From Cognaticolwellia aestuarii (GTDB lineage: Bacteria > Pseudomonadota > Gammaproteobacteria > Enterobacterales > Alteromonadaceae): a stretch of DNA of 64,000 nucleotides. Position numbers and translations under genes: made by a program. The notes beneath the pieces are model-generated. The model saw only the letters and a list, made by a program, of their open reading frames with translations. It was not told where the DNA came from and ran no database searches. Below, one piece after another: positions 35,675-45,491 of the stretch. Location: positions 1 through 64,000 of the forward strand of contig NZ_MUZV01000001.1 of NCBI RefSeq assembly GCF_002000025.1. The letters are read 5' to 3'. How positions within the stretch are numbered: position 1 is the first letter of the stretch; each line of letters opens with the position of its first letter.

Positions 35675-36646
35675 ATGTTTACCAAAAGTTCTTTCAGCCC
35701 TGCTTGGTGGCTAAAAAATCCTCACCTGCAAACGATTGCCGCTAAATTTTTTAGACGCCATCACACCATTGCCACAATCGACGAAACTTTAGAGTTACCA
35801 GATGGTGACTTCATTGATTTAGCTTGGACTGAAAAAGTAAATTCGGCATGTAATCGCCCAATTGTTGCGGTATTGCATGGCTTAGAAGGCTCAAAAAACA
35901 GTCATTACGCTAAGGGGATGCTGTCGGCAATCAAAGCCCGAGGTTGGGTGGGAGTATTGATGCATTTTCGGGGCTGTAGTGGTCGACCGAACCGTATGGC
36001 AAAGTCTTATCATAGCGGCCAAACTTGTGATGTCGACTACTTTAGCCAACACCTTGCTCAACATTATCCCGCGGCGAAAAAAGCCATTGTTGGTTTCTCA
36101 TTGGGCGGCAATGTTTTAACAAAGTACCTAGCAGAACAAAAACAAAATATTTATCAAGCGGCTTGCGTGATTTGTGCCCCGCTAGATCTATCAAGCTGTT
36201 GCGATCGTATTAACCAAGGTTTTTCCCGCGTCTATCAAAAATATCTGGTTGATATGCTCAAAACCAGCACAATGAAAAAAATAAAGGCAAAATTGCTACA
36301 CAATGTTGATGTAAAAAGTTTACAGCATGTTCGTTCAATACGAGACTTTGATCAAATGGTAACCGCGCCTGTAAATGGCTTTATTGACGCTAATGACTAT
36401 TACCAACGCTCAAGTGGCAGAGATGTACTTAAAGACATCATAGCCCCTTGCTTGATCATTCATGCTAGCGACGATCCTTTTTTGTGTGATAAAAACACCA
36501 CGGCTATCACTACGCTACCACAACAAATGACTTTTGAAATAAGTCCGCGTGGCGGCCATGTTGGTTTTATTAGTGGTAGTAATCCATTTAAGCCGCAATT
36601 TTGGCTTGAGCAACGCATTCCTGAGTTTTTTACGAGATACTTATGA
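35675..36646 (+). CDS. yheT: YheT-family alpha/beta hydrolase
   Basis: 323 residues. Fold landmarks: [13 protein letters not shown] (oxyanion region), MHFRGCSG, nucleophile elbow GFSLGGN with Ser142, the acid in HASDDPF and the base in PRGGHVGF. This is the EMB8/YheT family; the physiological substrate is not known, and esterase or lipase activity is likely. yheU overlaps its stop by four bases (ATGA). The pair sits downstream of yheS, as in E. coli. Confidence 0.92.
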   Translation: MFTKSSFSPAWWLKNPHLQTIAAKFFRRHHTIATIDETLELPDGDFIDLAWTEKVNSACNRPIVAVLHGLEGSKNSHYAKGMLSAIKARGWVGVLMHFRGCSGRPNRMAKSYHSGQTCDVDYFSQHLAQHYPAAKKAIVGFSLGGNVLTKYLAEQKQNIYQAACVICAPLDLSSCCDRINQGFSRVYQKYLVDMLKTSTMKKIKAKLLHNVDVKSLQHVRSIRDFDQMVTAPVNGFIDANDYYQRSSGRDVLKDIIAPCLIIHASDDPFLCDKNTTAITTLPQQMTFEISPRGGHVGFISGSNPFKPQFWLEQRIPEFFTRYL

Positions 36647-36876
36647 TTATTCCCTTAGAGCAGTTACCTAGCGAAACTTTAAACGCTATCATCGAAAACT
36701 TTGTCTTAAGAGAAGGTACTGAATATGGCAGCGAAGATGTTTCATTAAGCGATAAAATAGCCCAAGTACATCAGCAGTTAAAACAAGGCAGTGCGCGCTT
36801 AGTTTATTCTGAACTACATGAAACGGTGAATATTGTGCCTGCAGAGCAATTTATTGAAGGTAGTGAAGAAGAATAA
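36643..36876 (+). CDS. yheU: YheU family protein (UPF0270)
   Basis: 77 residues, overlapping yheT by four bases. It begins [29 protein letters not shown], a conserved block in this small cytoplasmic family. No function is known. It ends at a hairpin before convergent yceI. Confidence 0.92.
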   Translation: MIIPLEQLPSETLNAIIENFVLREGTEYGSEDVSLSDKIAQVHQQLKQGSARLVYSELHETVNIVPAEQFIEGSEEE

Positions 36877-36893
36877 TGCCATGGCAAAATAAC

Positions 36894-36916
36894 AAAGGCA
36901 CTGAAACCGTGCCTTT
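36894..36916. terminator. Hairpin between convergent yheU and yceI
   Basis: AAAGGCAC (36894-36901), 7-base loop, GTGCCTTT (36909-36916): perfect 8 bp stem. T-runs are short on both strands, so it is a modest bidirectional terminator. Confidence 0.6.
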
Positions 36917-36937
36917 GTAAATATAATAGCAACAAAT

Positions 36938-37522
36938 TTAACGCACAAATGTCACCGAAAAACTTACCGGCACAACGTAGTCAATACTTGGTAAAGCAGC
37001 CAGCTCTTTCAGTTTATTAATCCCTGCTACAACACCAAACGCATCAGCTTTGATAAAAAATGGCTGACTTGTATGAACTAATATTTTATTTTCAGCCAAT
37101 TTAATAACATTAACATGCATACTGATAGCTTGCTTTTGACCATGAAAATCTAATTGTCCGTCAACCGTTAACTGCTTGATATCGCCTGCTTTTAACGCTT
37201 CTAGCATAGCGTTATCAAGCTGCGCATTAAAAGTTGCACTAGCGTACTTATCGGTTTCAAATACAAACTGCTTCATGCGTTCATCACGAATGGCAATATT
37301 CGTGTTAACGCTTGCTAAGTCAACATTAATATTTACTTGGGCATTTGCATCAATGTGACCCTCAAGTTTAGAGAAATGATGATTTTCTGCAATTGTTGCC
37401 TTCTTTACCGACATAAAGGTTAACCGCGATTTGTCATTATCAAGCTGCCATGCTGCTAACACGGGTAAACTGGTTACGACACTTATCAGTAATGTTATTA
37501 AAATTAAAGCTGTTTGGCGCAT
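36938..37522 (-). CDS. YceI-family periplasmic lipid-binding protein
   Basis: 194 residues from the ATG at 37522, with GGAG six bases upstream; the frame opens ten codons earlier without support. A signal peptide (about 1-22, ending VLA) precedes a lipocalin-like YceI barrel: AWQLDNDKSRLTFMSVKKATIAENHHF at the start, IRDERMKQFVFE in the middle, and VPVSFSVTFV at the end. YceI proteins bind isoprenoid-type lipids in the periplasm. Monocistronic. Confidence 0.9.
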   Translation of the reverse strand: MRQTALILITLLISVVTSLPVLAAWQLDNDKSRLTFMSVKKATIAENHHFSKLEGHIDANAQVNINVDLASVNTNIAIRDERMKQFVFETDKYASATFNAQLDNAMLEALKAGDIKQLTVDGQLDFHGQKQAISMHVNVIKLAENKILVHTSQPFFIKADAFGVVAGINKLKELAALPSIDYVVPVSFSVTFVR

Positions 37523-37611
37523 TTCGCACTCCATGTTTTTGAATATACGCAACTAACAATATAATCAATAGACTTCAGCATATTGATTATTTATGTCAGT
37601 GCTTATGGTTA

Positions 37612-38436
37612 TTAAATTGAGCGTGTTGCTCGATGTGGTTTAATAATATCATGCCAAGGAATATTATGGTTTCCTAAAGACAAAAAGTCGGGCTGCATTA
37701 ATGTTTCACGTTGATTGTAAGTAAGGGGATTAAACTCACTATCAATAATACTGCCGCCTGCTTGCTCGATGATGCAATGGCTAGCACCAGTATCCCATTC
37801 ACCGGTAGGCCCAACACGCAAATAGCAGTCTGCCCCACCTTCAGCGATTAAGCAGTTCTTTAATGAGCAACTCCCTAAAGCGACACGATCATAACCATAA
37901 GCATCATTTAAATACTGGCCCATTAAATTGATATCTTGTCGGCGACTTATAGCAACCTTGATCCGACGTTTACCGTCATACTCTGCAACGTGAATACGAT
38001 GACTTGCCACATTATCTTCTTTAAAAGCCCCTAAGTTATTTTGCCCATAGTAGGTTAGGTGATGATCTGGTGCATGAATTACCCCAATACTCGGCCAACC
38101 ATTTTCCACCAAAGCAATATTAACGGCAAAATCGCCACTGCCAATAATAAACTCCCCGGTGCCATCAATGGGGTCTAATAACCAATAACGCGACCATTTA
38201 CTGCGCTCCTTCAGCGCTAAAGCACCGACTTCCTCAGAAATAATAGGAATATCTGGCGTCAGTGTTTTCAACGCATCCATTAATACATCATTAGCGGCAA
38301 TATCAGCACTTGTCACTGGGCTATTATCAGCTTTCATTTCAGCCGTGTAATCACCTTTTTTATAATGGCGGCTGACTTCTTGTCCTGCTTTTTTTGCACT
38401 TTCTAGCGCTACAGACAATAACATTTCCGGGCTCAT
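37612..38436 (-). CDS. cysQ: 3'(2'),5'-bisphosphate nucleotidase CysQ
   Basis: 274 residues. CysQ dephosphorylates PAP (and PAPS) to AMP, clearing a by-product of sulfate assimilation. The inositol-monophosphatase-fold signatures are complete: EEVG (metal Glu), LLDPIDGTGEFI, and EWDTGASHCIIEQAGG. It overlaps the nudE stop by one base, so the two genes form an operon; both hydrolyse nucleotide side-products. Confidence 0.95.
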   Translation of the reverse strand: MSPEMLLSVALESAKKAGQEVSRHYKKGDYTAEMKADNSPVTSADIAANDVLMDALKTLTPDIPIISEEVGALALKERSKWSRYWLLDPIDGTGEFIIGSGDFAVNIALVENGWPSIGVIHAPDHHLTYYGQNNLGAFKEDNVASHRIHVAEYDGKRRIKVAISRRQDINLMGQYLNDAYGYDRVALGSCSLKNCLIAEGGADCYLRVGPTGEWDTGASHCIIEQAGGSIIDSEFNPLTYNQRETLMQPDFLSLGNHNIPWHDIIKPHRATRSI

Positions 38437-38990
38437 TAAATATCTCCCAAGTGATCTTTAACTAATAACAATGCGGCAAGACTACGCGCCTCATTAAAGT
38501 CAGGTTGCAGTAATAGCTGTCGATAGTCAGCTATTGGCCAAGGCACTACCTCTAAATCTTCAGGCTCGTCGCCCTCTAGCTTTTCCACATAAAGTGTATC
38601 GGCAAGAAAAATAGTCATTTGTGCATCGAAAAATGCCGGAGCCATGGCAACGGTGTGGATTGAGGTTAAGTTTTCAGCGCCATAACCGATTTCTTCTTTC
38701 AGCTCTCTATTGGCGGCTTCTGCAGCGCTTTCACCCGCATCAATTAAACCTTTTGGAAAACCTAACTCATAGCTATGAGTGCCTGCACAATATTCACGCA
38801 CCAACAGCATAGTATGTTGGTCAAGCATAGGAACGATCATAACAGCCCCTCTACCTGCGCCTGGCATGCGCTCGTATTCGCGTTCAACACCATTGCTAAA
38901 AGTAAGGTCAATTTGTTCAATAGCAAATAAGCGGCTTTTCGCGACTTGCTTACGTGCAGTAATTTGCGGTAGTACTTTTTTTGTTGTCAT
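38436..38990 (-). CDS. nudE: ADP compounds hydrolase NudE
   Basis: 184 residues. A full Nudix box GLIDAGESAAEAANRELKEE-IGY (about 81-103) binds Mg2+. NudE cleaves ADP-ribose, NADH and diadenosine polyphosphates. It is the first gene of the nudE-cysQ pair, divergent from yrfG. In E. coli nudE is likewise close to yrfG and hslR-hslO; here the gsp operon is inserted in between. Confidence 0.93.
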   Translation of the reverse strand: MTTKKVLPQITARKQVAKSRLFAIEQIDLTFSNGVEREYERMPGAGRGAVMIVPMLDQHTMLLVREYCAGTHSYELGFPKGLIDAGESAAEAANRELKEEIGYGAENLTSIHTVAMAPAFFDAQMTIFLADTLYVEKLEGDEPEDLEVVPWPIADYRQLLLQPDFNEARSLAALLLVKDHLGDI

Positions 38991-39130
38991 AACGCCCTTT
39001 ATTGCAGCAACTTAGTAAAAGAATGCATTAAAGTAAAAGCTAAAGTTTAACCATAGCACGATAACCTTGAATACATAGCCAAATCTCTTCGGTATAATCC
39101 TATAATAAACGTGTTCCTAGGGAAAAATCT

Positions 39131-39805
39131 ATGCTTGATTGGTCAAAAATCTCAACTGTTTTACTTGATATGGACGGAACCATTCTCGATTTGCATTTTG
39201 ACACTCATTTTTGGTTGCATCATCTGCCACAACGCTACAGTGAACTACATAACGTCAACTTAGCTGAAGCTAAGCAGTCGCTCGTTGATCATTATCAGAG
39301 AGTCGAAGGTACCATAGATTGGTACTGCTTAGATTATTGGGCCGAGCAAACACAACTTTCTATTACTGACTTAAAGCGTGAGGTGCAACATTTGATTCAG
39401 TTGCGCATCGATGCTCATGATTTTCTTTGTGCGCTAAAGTCTTCAGGGCGTGACATCGTCCTTGTGACAAATGCCCATCCTGATAGTCTAGCACTCAAAA
39501 TTGAACGAACCCAATTAGATAAATACTTTGATACCCTATACTCAACGCATGAATTTGGCGTGACAAAAGAGTCTCAATTATTGTGGCAACGACTACAGGA
39601 AAAACATGGTTTTGTGTTAGAACAAACTCTTTTTGTTGATGATAGTATTACTATACTTGATTCAGCTAAAAAATATGGCTTTGAACATTTGTTAGCTGTG
39701 GCGAACCCAGATAGCCAACAAGATAGCCGGGTAATTAACCAATATCCCTCAATTACCGATTATTCTGAGCTATTAGCAGATATTAAGGCAACGCCTCAAC
39801 ACTAG
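39131..39805 (+). CDS. yrfG: HAD-family GMP/IMP nucleotidase YrfG
   Basis: 224 residues. HAD motifs in order: VLLDMDGTILDL (nucleophile Asp15), VLVTNAHPDSL, a Lys in FGVTKESQLL, and LFVDDSITIL. The E. coli homologue removes the 5'-phosphate of GMP and IMP. Monocistronic, divergent from nudE and convergent with gspN. A long inverted repeat (CTCACTTG 39820-39827, CAAGTGAG 39858-39865) follows, possibly as a weak terminator. Confidence 0.92.
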   Translation: MLDWSKISTVLLDMDGTILDLHFDTHFWLHHLPQRYSELHNVNLAEAKQSLVDHYQRVEGTIDWYCLDYWAEQTQLSITDLKREVQHLIQLRIDAHDFLCALKSSGRDIVLVTNAHPDSLALKIERTQLDKYFDTLYSTHEFGVTKESQLLWQRLQEKHGFVLEQTLFVDDSITILDSAKKYGFEHLLAVANPDSQQDSRVINQYPSITDYSELLADIKATPQH

Positions 39806-39883
39806 CGTTCACAGAGCAGCTCACTTGACGAATAAAGGTTTAAACGAACATACACGGCAAGTGAGTTAAGGCTTAATGAAGCA

Positions 39884-40627
39884 CTATATTTTTAAACGAT
39901 AACGCCCCTTTCTATCAGGCTTACCTAAAAAGCTTAACACTTCTCGTAATTGCTCAGGAAATTTTTCTCCTGGGGTTAAATACCCATTACCAGCAAAGCG
40001 GCCGCCTTGCTTTAATTGTGCGCGATAGCTTAAACCTAAGTCATTATTAGGCGCTATTTCGGCAATTAATTCGCCTTTTTCACAGCTTAGCGCCGCCGAA
40101 AGGTTCCCTAACTTAACTTTTTCATCAAATGCTGAAACAGCAGCAGAGCGCCATGCAACATCGCCTTGTAATTCACCACAAATAGGTGCTCCCATCACAA
40201 AATGGCTAACATTAAGTGTTAACTGTTCATGAGCAATAATATCTATCGGCAAATTGAGGCGTGCTGCAACGGTATTAGCAGCAAGTGAAACTCTCGCATC
40301 ATTAATGCTTATATCAGAGCGTAAACCGCTGATGGTTAATTGTCCTTCAGGACCATTAATGAGGGGGTCTCCAAAAGTAACATTAAGTTTAGGATCTAAC
40401 ATCAGTACAGAGACTAGTGACAAATGACTCTTCACCTGATTAATCACCACACCATCAACCATGACTTGTTTGACACTGGCATGCCAGATGGTACCTTCTA
40501 CCGGCGTTATCGAGACATTAGTCGGTAATTTAATTTGTGCCATTAACCAACTTGCCGGCATTAACGCAATCACAAACACACTATAAAGCACAAAAAAAGT
40601 GGCTATGTATGCAAACGTCTTTTTCAT
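39884..40627 (-). CDS. gspN: Type II secretion protein GspN
   Basis: 247 residues. One N-terminal transmembrane helix (about 6-28) and a periplasmic beta-rich domain; the PVEGTIWHASV and GDVAWRSAA segments are typical. GspN is the last gene of the operon and is dispensable in many systems. It starts within the gspM stop. Its exact role in the inner-membrane platform is unknown. Confidence 0.92.
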   Translation of the reverse strand: MKKTFAYIATFFVLYSVFVIALMPASWLMAQIKLPTNVSITPVEGTIWHASVKQVMVDGVVINQVKSHLSLVSVLMLDPKLNVTFGDPLINGPEGQLTISGLRSDISINDARVSLAANTVAARLNLPIDIIAHEQLTLNVSHFVMGAPICGELQGDVAWRSAAVSAFDEKVKLGNLSAALSCEKGELIAEIAPNNDLGLSYRAQLKQGGRFAGNGYLTPGEKFPEQLREVLSFLGKPDRKGRYRLKI

Positions 40628-41094
40628 TAACTCTTTCCTAACTGTAATCGACGAACACGTACTACGCCTTGCTCATCCGCTAAACTCAAATCAATATTCT
40701 TCACACGTAAGCCTTCTCTGCTGGCTAATTGCTCTAACCAAGTTAATAACTGATTAAACGATATTTCATCAATCCAAACTTGCAAATCGTCAGCCTGAGG
40801 CTGCATGCGAGTAATAATGATGTCGTTCTGCCTTGAAGTACGGTTAACGATACTCGATAAGCTTGCACCACTACGGCTACCGTTGGTTAATTTTGCTTGC
40901 TTATAGCGCTTAGTATTGTCTTCAACCCAAGACAATAAAGCCTGTTGGCGTTCAATTTTTAACTTACTACTGGCAATATTTTCATTCAATGGTTGCCAAA
41001 TTAGCCCGTACAAAATAAAGACACTAATAGCTGCTGCCATCGCCATAATTAAACGCTGTTCACGAAGGTTTAACTGTTGCCACCAAGTTTTCAT
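40627..41094 (-). CDS. gspM: Type II secretion protein GspM
   Basis: 155 residues. A short cytoplasmic N-terminus, one transmembrane helix (about 17-36) and a ferredoxin-like periplasmic domain that pairs with GspL in the inner-membrane platform. It overlaps gspL by four bases and gspN by one. Confidence 0.93.
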   Translation of the reverse strand: MKTWWQQLNLREQRLIMAMAAAISVFILYGLIWQPLNENIASSKLKIERQQALLSWVEDNTKRYKQAKLTNGSRSGASLSSIVNRTSRQNDIIITRMQPQADDLQVWIDEISFNQLLTWLEQLASREGLRVKNIDLSLADEQGVVRVRRLQLGKS

Positions 41095-42323
41095 GAGCGC
41101 CCCTTAGCTGATGTATCGGTGATGCTGAACGAGCCAGAAATTTGTTCACCTTGATTGTTTTGTGCACCCAAATTCACGGTTAAGCCTGCTTTCTCAAGTG
41201 CTACCTTTAACTTTTCGAAATACTGATAATCTTTAGCAACTGTTTGCATACGAACTTCTTGGCGCTTGCCGTCAAACTTCAGCGTTTGTGGCTTTATTTC
41301 TGGCACACTTGCTAAGGCCGGCTCTAATTTAACTAATAGCGGTAAGAAACCTGCAGACGCTTCGCTATCACCAACTTCAGCTAATTTTTGTCGTAGTAGT
41401 GAACGAATAGTGGATATTTTAACTCGTTTAGCTGCCGGAAATGCACTTTTGTAATTAGCAATGATGTCTTCTTCAATAGTCAGCTGATGCTGAGATAGTT
41501 GATAAAATTCAATTCCTTTAAGGGTAAAGTTAAGCAACAATGCGCAGCAAGCAATACCAGCCACCCATAACCAACTTGTGCTCGTTGCTGAACGCTTTTC
41601 TTTGACTTGAAATTCACCTTGTAACAGGTTGAACTTTTTTGAGTGATGATCGGCTAAAATAGCAAGTGGCAGTTCTTCCGGTAAATATTCAACATTTAGC
41701 TCTGCCGGTACCTGTGACAAAAATGAATACGCTAATATTGAATGTTCATTGTCATTGCTAGTATTAATCTGCTTAGCAACTATAGGCCAAGCATTGTCTT
41801 CAAATGCCATGACTTGCCAAGCAGAAAGCCTTAATAACACTTGCTCTCCAAGCATTACAGCATGACAATTTTCATTATCGTTAGGCAGTGCTAACGCATC
41901 TGGAATGATGACCTTACAGAAAATATCCGCGTCAGCTAACCATTGTTGCCACTGTATTAATTGTTGGCGCTCAAGTGCAGCTAAAAAGCAGTTATGTCCC
42001 TGTTCATTTTGCTTGAGATCACTAAAAGCAAAAAACAGTTGCTCGACATCTTGAGCTAACTCTTCTTCTAGCATGTATGGTGCTGCTAAACGAATTGCTC
42101 GTTGCGACGAGCCCGGCACCGTTAAGCTTTTGATCGCGACATCACTGGCCGGAACAAATGTCACAACGTCTCTCGATAACGACTTTTCAGCTAACTGCGC
42201 TAGCGCTTTTGCATTAGGTAACTCACCACTTGCAATAATCTCTTCTTGTCCGTTAGTTTTAATCAACCAATGAATTTTATTCCCAGCTTGGCTGCCTAAA
42301 CGGATAAATAACGTTTCACCCAT
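41091..42323 (-). CDS. gspL: Type II secretion protein GspL
   Basis: 410 residues. A cytoplasmic actin-like domain (about 1-235) that binds the ATPase GspE, one transmembrane helix (about 250-267, WLWVAGIACCALLLNF) and a periplasmic domain that pairs with GspM. It shares one base with gspK upstream and four with gspM downstream. Confidence 0.94.
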   Translation of the reverse strand: MGETLFIRLGSQAGNKIHWLIKTNGQEEIIASGELPNAKALAQLAEKSLSRDVVTFVPASDVAIKSLTVPGSSQRAIRLAAPYMLEEELAQDVEQLFFAFSDLKQNEQGHNCFLAALERQQLIQWQQWLADADIFCKVIIPDALALPNDNENCHAVMLGEQVLLRLSAWQVMAFEDNAWPIVAKQINTSNDNEHSILAYSFLSQVPAELNVEYLPEELPLAILADHHSKKFNLLQGEFQVKEKRSATSTSWLWVAGIACCALLLNFTLKGIEFYQLSQHQLTIEEDIIANYKSAFPAAKRVKISTIRSLLRQKLAEVGDSEASAGFLPLLVKLEPALASVPEIKPQTLKFDGKRQEVRMQTVAKDYQYFEKLKVALEKAGLTVNLGAQNNQGEQISGSFSITDTSAKGRS

Positions 42324-43345
42324 TATTCTCGTCCTATGATGCGACTGATCACACTTATATTATTTTTATTTTCTACTTTCATAATGGTATTCAAAGCGAA
42401 ATAACTATTATTAAAACTTGCTGTTGTTTTGAGTTTAAAATACTCACTTTTAACCGTAAATTGTTGCTGTTTTTCTGGTGGAATTTTCGCTTTAGTTAAC
42501 TCAGGCAAAGCAAAAAAATCAGCCACACTACTGAAGCCCTCTTCCTCACGGGCAGACAAAGCTTGCACCGCATCATTTTGACTGATCCCTAACATGGCAA
42601 CAAGTATTTCAGGTTTGTCTTGTGCAATGGTATTGATGTTAACCTTATTTAGGTTGTTATTGGGTAACACACAAGCATAGTCTTTGAGTTTATTGATCAC
42701 CGCAATACTAAAGTGCTCAATAACTCTTAACTCACCTAAACTTGCTAAGTAATTATTAGCCGCTAAATATGGAAATTCTTTCGCAGCATAATCACTATCT
42801 TCGGCACCACCAGAACTAGAGATACTGCTATTAGCATCAAGCCAATCAGTTAAGGCATCCGCCATATATTCTGCTTCAAAGTTACCAACACCTTCAATAC
42901 TTAATGCGATGAGTAACTCTTCAAAAGCAAGCCTCGCAGGAGATTTTCCCTTACTGGTATTGTCAACACCGCTAGTATCAGTATTATCATCATCGGCACG
43001 TAAAGCATTTAGGTTAAAGCAACTGTGTAAATCAGTTATTTCACCAGTTATTTGGCCAAAGTCGACAGGAAAAGTATTTTCTCCTTGTGCCCACATCTGT
43101 CCCAAATGTGTAACCTCTTCATTCTCTGTAAATGATTGAGTTAAAATGCGTTTTGCAAAGGCTTCAGCGCCCATAGCATACCAATAAGCCTGCTGATTTG
43201 AAGCCAAATTACTGGTACGTTGCATTTGCAACTGCAAGCGCGCTGTCATTTGTGTAGCTAAAGTAGCAATTAACGCCACAATAAGCATAACAGTAATTAG
43301 CGCTACACCTTTAGATGAATATTTAGTACTAAGGCGGTTACTCAC
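42323..43345 (-). CDS. gspK: Type II secretion minor pseudopilin GspK
   Basis: 340 residues from the GTG at 43345, chosen because GGAAAG lies about seven bases upstream and it gives a normal short prepilin leader; the frame opens at 43375 inside gspJ. The prepilin sequence SSKG-VALITVMLIVALIATLA is processed by GspO. A large helical domain with a calcium-site-like region follows. GspK caps the pseudopilus tip with GspI and GspJ. It overlaps the end of gspJ by eight bases. Confidence 0.93.
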   Translation of the reverse strand: MSNRLSTKYSSKGVALITVMLIVALIATLATQMTARLQLQMQRTSNLASNQQAYWYAMGAEAFAKRILTQSFTENEEVTHLGQMWAQGENTFPVDFGQITGEITDLHSCFNLNALRADDDNTDTSGVDNTSKGKSPARLAFEELLIALSIEGVGNFEAEYMADALTDWLDANSSISSSGGAEDSDYAAKEFPYLAANNYLASLGELRVIEHFSIAVINKLKDYACVLPNNNLNKVNINTIAQDKPEILVAMLGISQNDAVQALSAREEEGFSSVADFFALPELTKAKIPPEKQQQFTVKSEYFKLKTTASFNNSYFALNTIMKVENKNNISVISRIIGRE

Positions 43346-44018
43346 GATCACTTTCCTTTTCTTGCAGACCATCACCTGCTACGAGAAATTGACGGCGAAT
43401 AATGCCATAATCTGTGGTCTCTAACTCAATGGCAATAGCCATCGGCATGGTATTTTCTGCTAAGGTTTTCTGCCACTTTTTACCATCATAAAATTCAAAA
43501 TCTAATTTTTCAACTTGTGAAATCAAGGGCCTTACTTTTGGCTCTTCCCCCAAAACAGCATCGACAAAATTAAAATGCACACGCTCGAGAGTATTATCGT
43601 TCAATTGGTAAGCCACTGACTGCATATCACTGCGCGGTAGCAATAAACCGGGGTTAGTCCAACCATGACGAACAAAAGCAATGGCTTGTTCAGTGCTAGA
43701 ATAACTGTCGTTATCTGTATGCAAAAAGCCTTCTTGTGGAGCTTCACCATTTAGCCGTATGCTGCGACGCGCAATTTGCAACATATCACGTTCAATCATT
43801 AAAAAACCACGTTGTAATTCATTCACCCTGTCCGTGCGCTCTTTAGTGACAGTGTCGCTATTTAATACGGTTTCAAAAATACTAAAGCTTGCCATACTAA
43901 TCACGGCAAATATTGCAATAGCAATTAAAACTTCTAACAGGGTAAAGCCTTGTGTATTACGGCATGCAATACCTTGTTTCTGCTGATAAGAGGCGATGTT
44001 AGTGCAAAGAGGCTTCAT
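43338..44018 (-). CDS. gspJ: Type II secretion minor pseudopilin GspJ
   Basis: 226 residues. The prepilin peptidase site NTQG-FTLLEVLIAIAIFAVI lies after an unusually long leader of about 24 residues. It forms the tip complex with GspI and GspK. Overlap with gspI is four bases (ATGA). Confidence 0.94.
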   Translation of the reverse strand: MKPLCTNIASYQQKQGIACRNTQGFTLLEVLIAIAIFAVISMASFSIFETVLNSDTVTKERTDRVNELQRGFLMIERDMLQIARRSIRLNGEAPQEGFLHTDNDSYSSTEQAIAFVRHGWTNPGLLLPRSDMQSVAYQLNDNTLERVHFNFVDAVLGEEPKVRPLISQVEKLDFEFYDGKKWQKTLAENTMPMAIAIELETTDYGIIRRQFLVAGDGLQEKESDRE

Positions 44019-44413
44019 TGATTGGTCTTCGCAACATAAGTCATTAGGCTGCTTAAAGCTGAAGTTTCTTTCTCGTTTAGTCGTACTTCCATAACAATAG
44101 CGCGCATATCTTTGTCGGTAGTTTTAACAACTTTTTGCTGCCAAAACCATTCTTGACCGGCTAGCTCAACCTTACCTTTTTTATTGTTTTTTGGTGGCCA
44201 TGCGGTATCTAACGTTACCTCTACAAGCTGATTTGATGCGACCCAGTTAGCAATAATTTTGCTCTCTAAATACCCCAAATTACGAGCATTCGTGTCAGCC
44301 GTACCTAAAATCGCAATACCTGCAATTGAAAAAACAGCCATGGCTAACATCACTTCAAGTAAAGTGAAGCCTTGTTGCCACTTTTTAACAAGACGATTAA
44401 CGTGAGCTGTCAT
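44015..44413 (-). CDS. gspI: Type II secretion minor pseudopilin GspI
   Basis: 132 residues. Prepilin site QQG-FTLLEVMLAMAVFSIAG after about 16 residues. The nucleation subunit of the pseudopilus tip. It overlaps gspH by 17 bases and gspJ by four. Confidence 0.94.
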   Translation of the reverse strand: MTAHVNRLVKKWQQGFTLLEVMLAMAVFSIAGIAILGTADTNARNLGYLESKIIANWVASNQLVEVTLDTAWPPKNNKKGKVELAGQEWFWQQKVVKTTDKDMRAIVMEVRLNEKETSALSSLMTYVAKTNQ

Positions 44414-45026
44414 TAGCTATTGGCCCTTCTATCGTTAATGGTGTGCTATAAATACCAGACACGATAAAACTGACGTTGTCATCATCGTCAAATGTAAACT
44501 CAGCAAAAGAAAACGTTAAACTAAAAGGCGTTATGTCGCCACCCGAGAGAATGTAAACTTGTGGGGTAATTTTCTTTTCTTCGTCCTCTTCAGTAAAACT
44601 GTCATCTTCCTCTTCAATGATGAGCAGTGATGAATCAAATAATTGAGGCTCCTCGATAGGCAAATCATCAAGTTGCAGGCTAATTTCAACATTATCAGGT
44701 AACGTAAACTCTTCAAATAACGGGTTGTCTGCAATAGGTGACCATTGCACACCATCGTAGCCTAAAAATTGATAAGTATTTTCTTTTACAAACAAGCCTA
44801 ACTCTACATTGTTAAGTAGGCCATACTCGGCCGCTACGTCAAAAATGCCCGCAAAGCGGGCACTGTTTTGTTGTAGTATTTGCTCTGGTTTACTACTGGA
44901 AAAGGTAAATTGTACCGCAGAAATCATCACGCCAACTAAGACAATGACTAACATGACTTCTATTAATGTAAAGCCTTGTTGCGAACATTGCCTTGTTCTT
45001 GTTGAACAAACAGTATTAAGTTGCAT
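44397..45026 (-). CDS. gspH: Type II secretion minor pseudopilin GspH
   Basis: 209 residues from the ATG at 45026 (a TTG at 45035 is possible; neither has a clear ribosome site). Prepilin site QQG-FTLIEVMLVIVLVG. The C-terminal half contains an acidic insert (EEEDDSFTEEDEEKK, about 137-151) that makes it longer than common GspH proteins. GspH links the tip complex to the GspG shaft. Confidence 0.92.
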   Translation of the reverse strand: MQLNTVCSTRTRQCSQQGFTLIEVMLVIVLVGVMISAVQFTFSSSKPEQILQQNSARFAGIFDVAAEYGLLNNVELGLFVKENTYQFLGYDGVQWSPIADNPLFEEFTLPDNVEISLQLDDLPIEEPQLFDSSLLIIEEEDDSFTEEDEEKKITPQVYILSGGDITPFSLTFSFAEFTFDDDDNVSFIVSGIYSTPLTIEGPIANDSSR

Positions 45027-45054
45027 AATTAACAAATAATCAAATTGTTAAAGA

Positions 45055-45489
45055 TTATTGAAAATCTCCTAAGTTCCAGTTACCGATATCATCATCAGTG
45101 CCAGGTTCACCATCAGGCCCCATAGAAAATATATCCATACTGCCATGCTCACCTGGATTTAATAACTGATACTCTTTACCCCATGGGTCGTTAGGTAAAC
45201 GCTTTACATAACCACCTTCAGGAAAACGACGTGGTGCTGGTTCAATATCAGTTTCAGTCACCAGTGCTTCGAGTCCTTGCTCAGTACTCGGGTATTTATA
45301 GTTATCCATTTTGTACATACTCAAAGAAGTTTCTAGCGCGTTAATGTCTGAAACTGCCTTTTGTACATTTGCTCGCTCTTGACTGCCCATCAAGTTTGGC
45401 ACCACCATACTGGCTAAAATACCTAAAATAACAATAACAACCATCATTTCTAACAAGGTAAAACCACGAACATTTTTTACTGCTTTCAT
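45055..45489 (-). CDS. gspG: Type II secretion major pseudopilin GspG
   Basis: 144 residues with a very short leader MKAVKNVRG before the cleavage site G-FTLLEMMVVIVILGILA. The C-terminal calcium-binding loop region (DPWGKEYQLLNPGE ... DGEPGTDDDIGNW) is intact. GspG polymerises into the pseudopilus shaft. It starts two bases before the gspF stop codon region, with GGAAG upstream. Confidence 0.96.
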   Translation of the reverse strand: MKAVKNVRGFTLLEMMVVIVILGILASMVVPNLMGSQERANVQKAVSDINALETSLSMYKMDNYKYPSTEQGLEALVTETDIEPAPRRFPEGGYVKRLPNDPWGKEYQLLNPGEHGSMDIFSMGPDGEPGTDDDIGNWNLGDFQ

Positions 45490-45491
45490 TT

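Noticed and set aside
35523-35714. 63-codon ORF before yheT
   Set aside because: No ribosome site, overlaps the yheT start in another frame and has no protein-like pattern.
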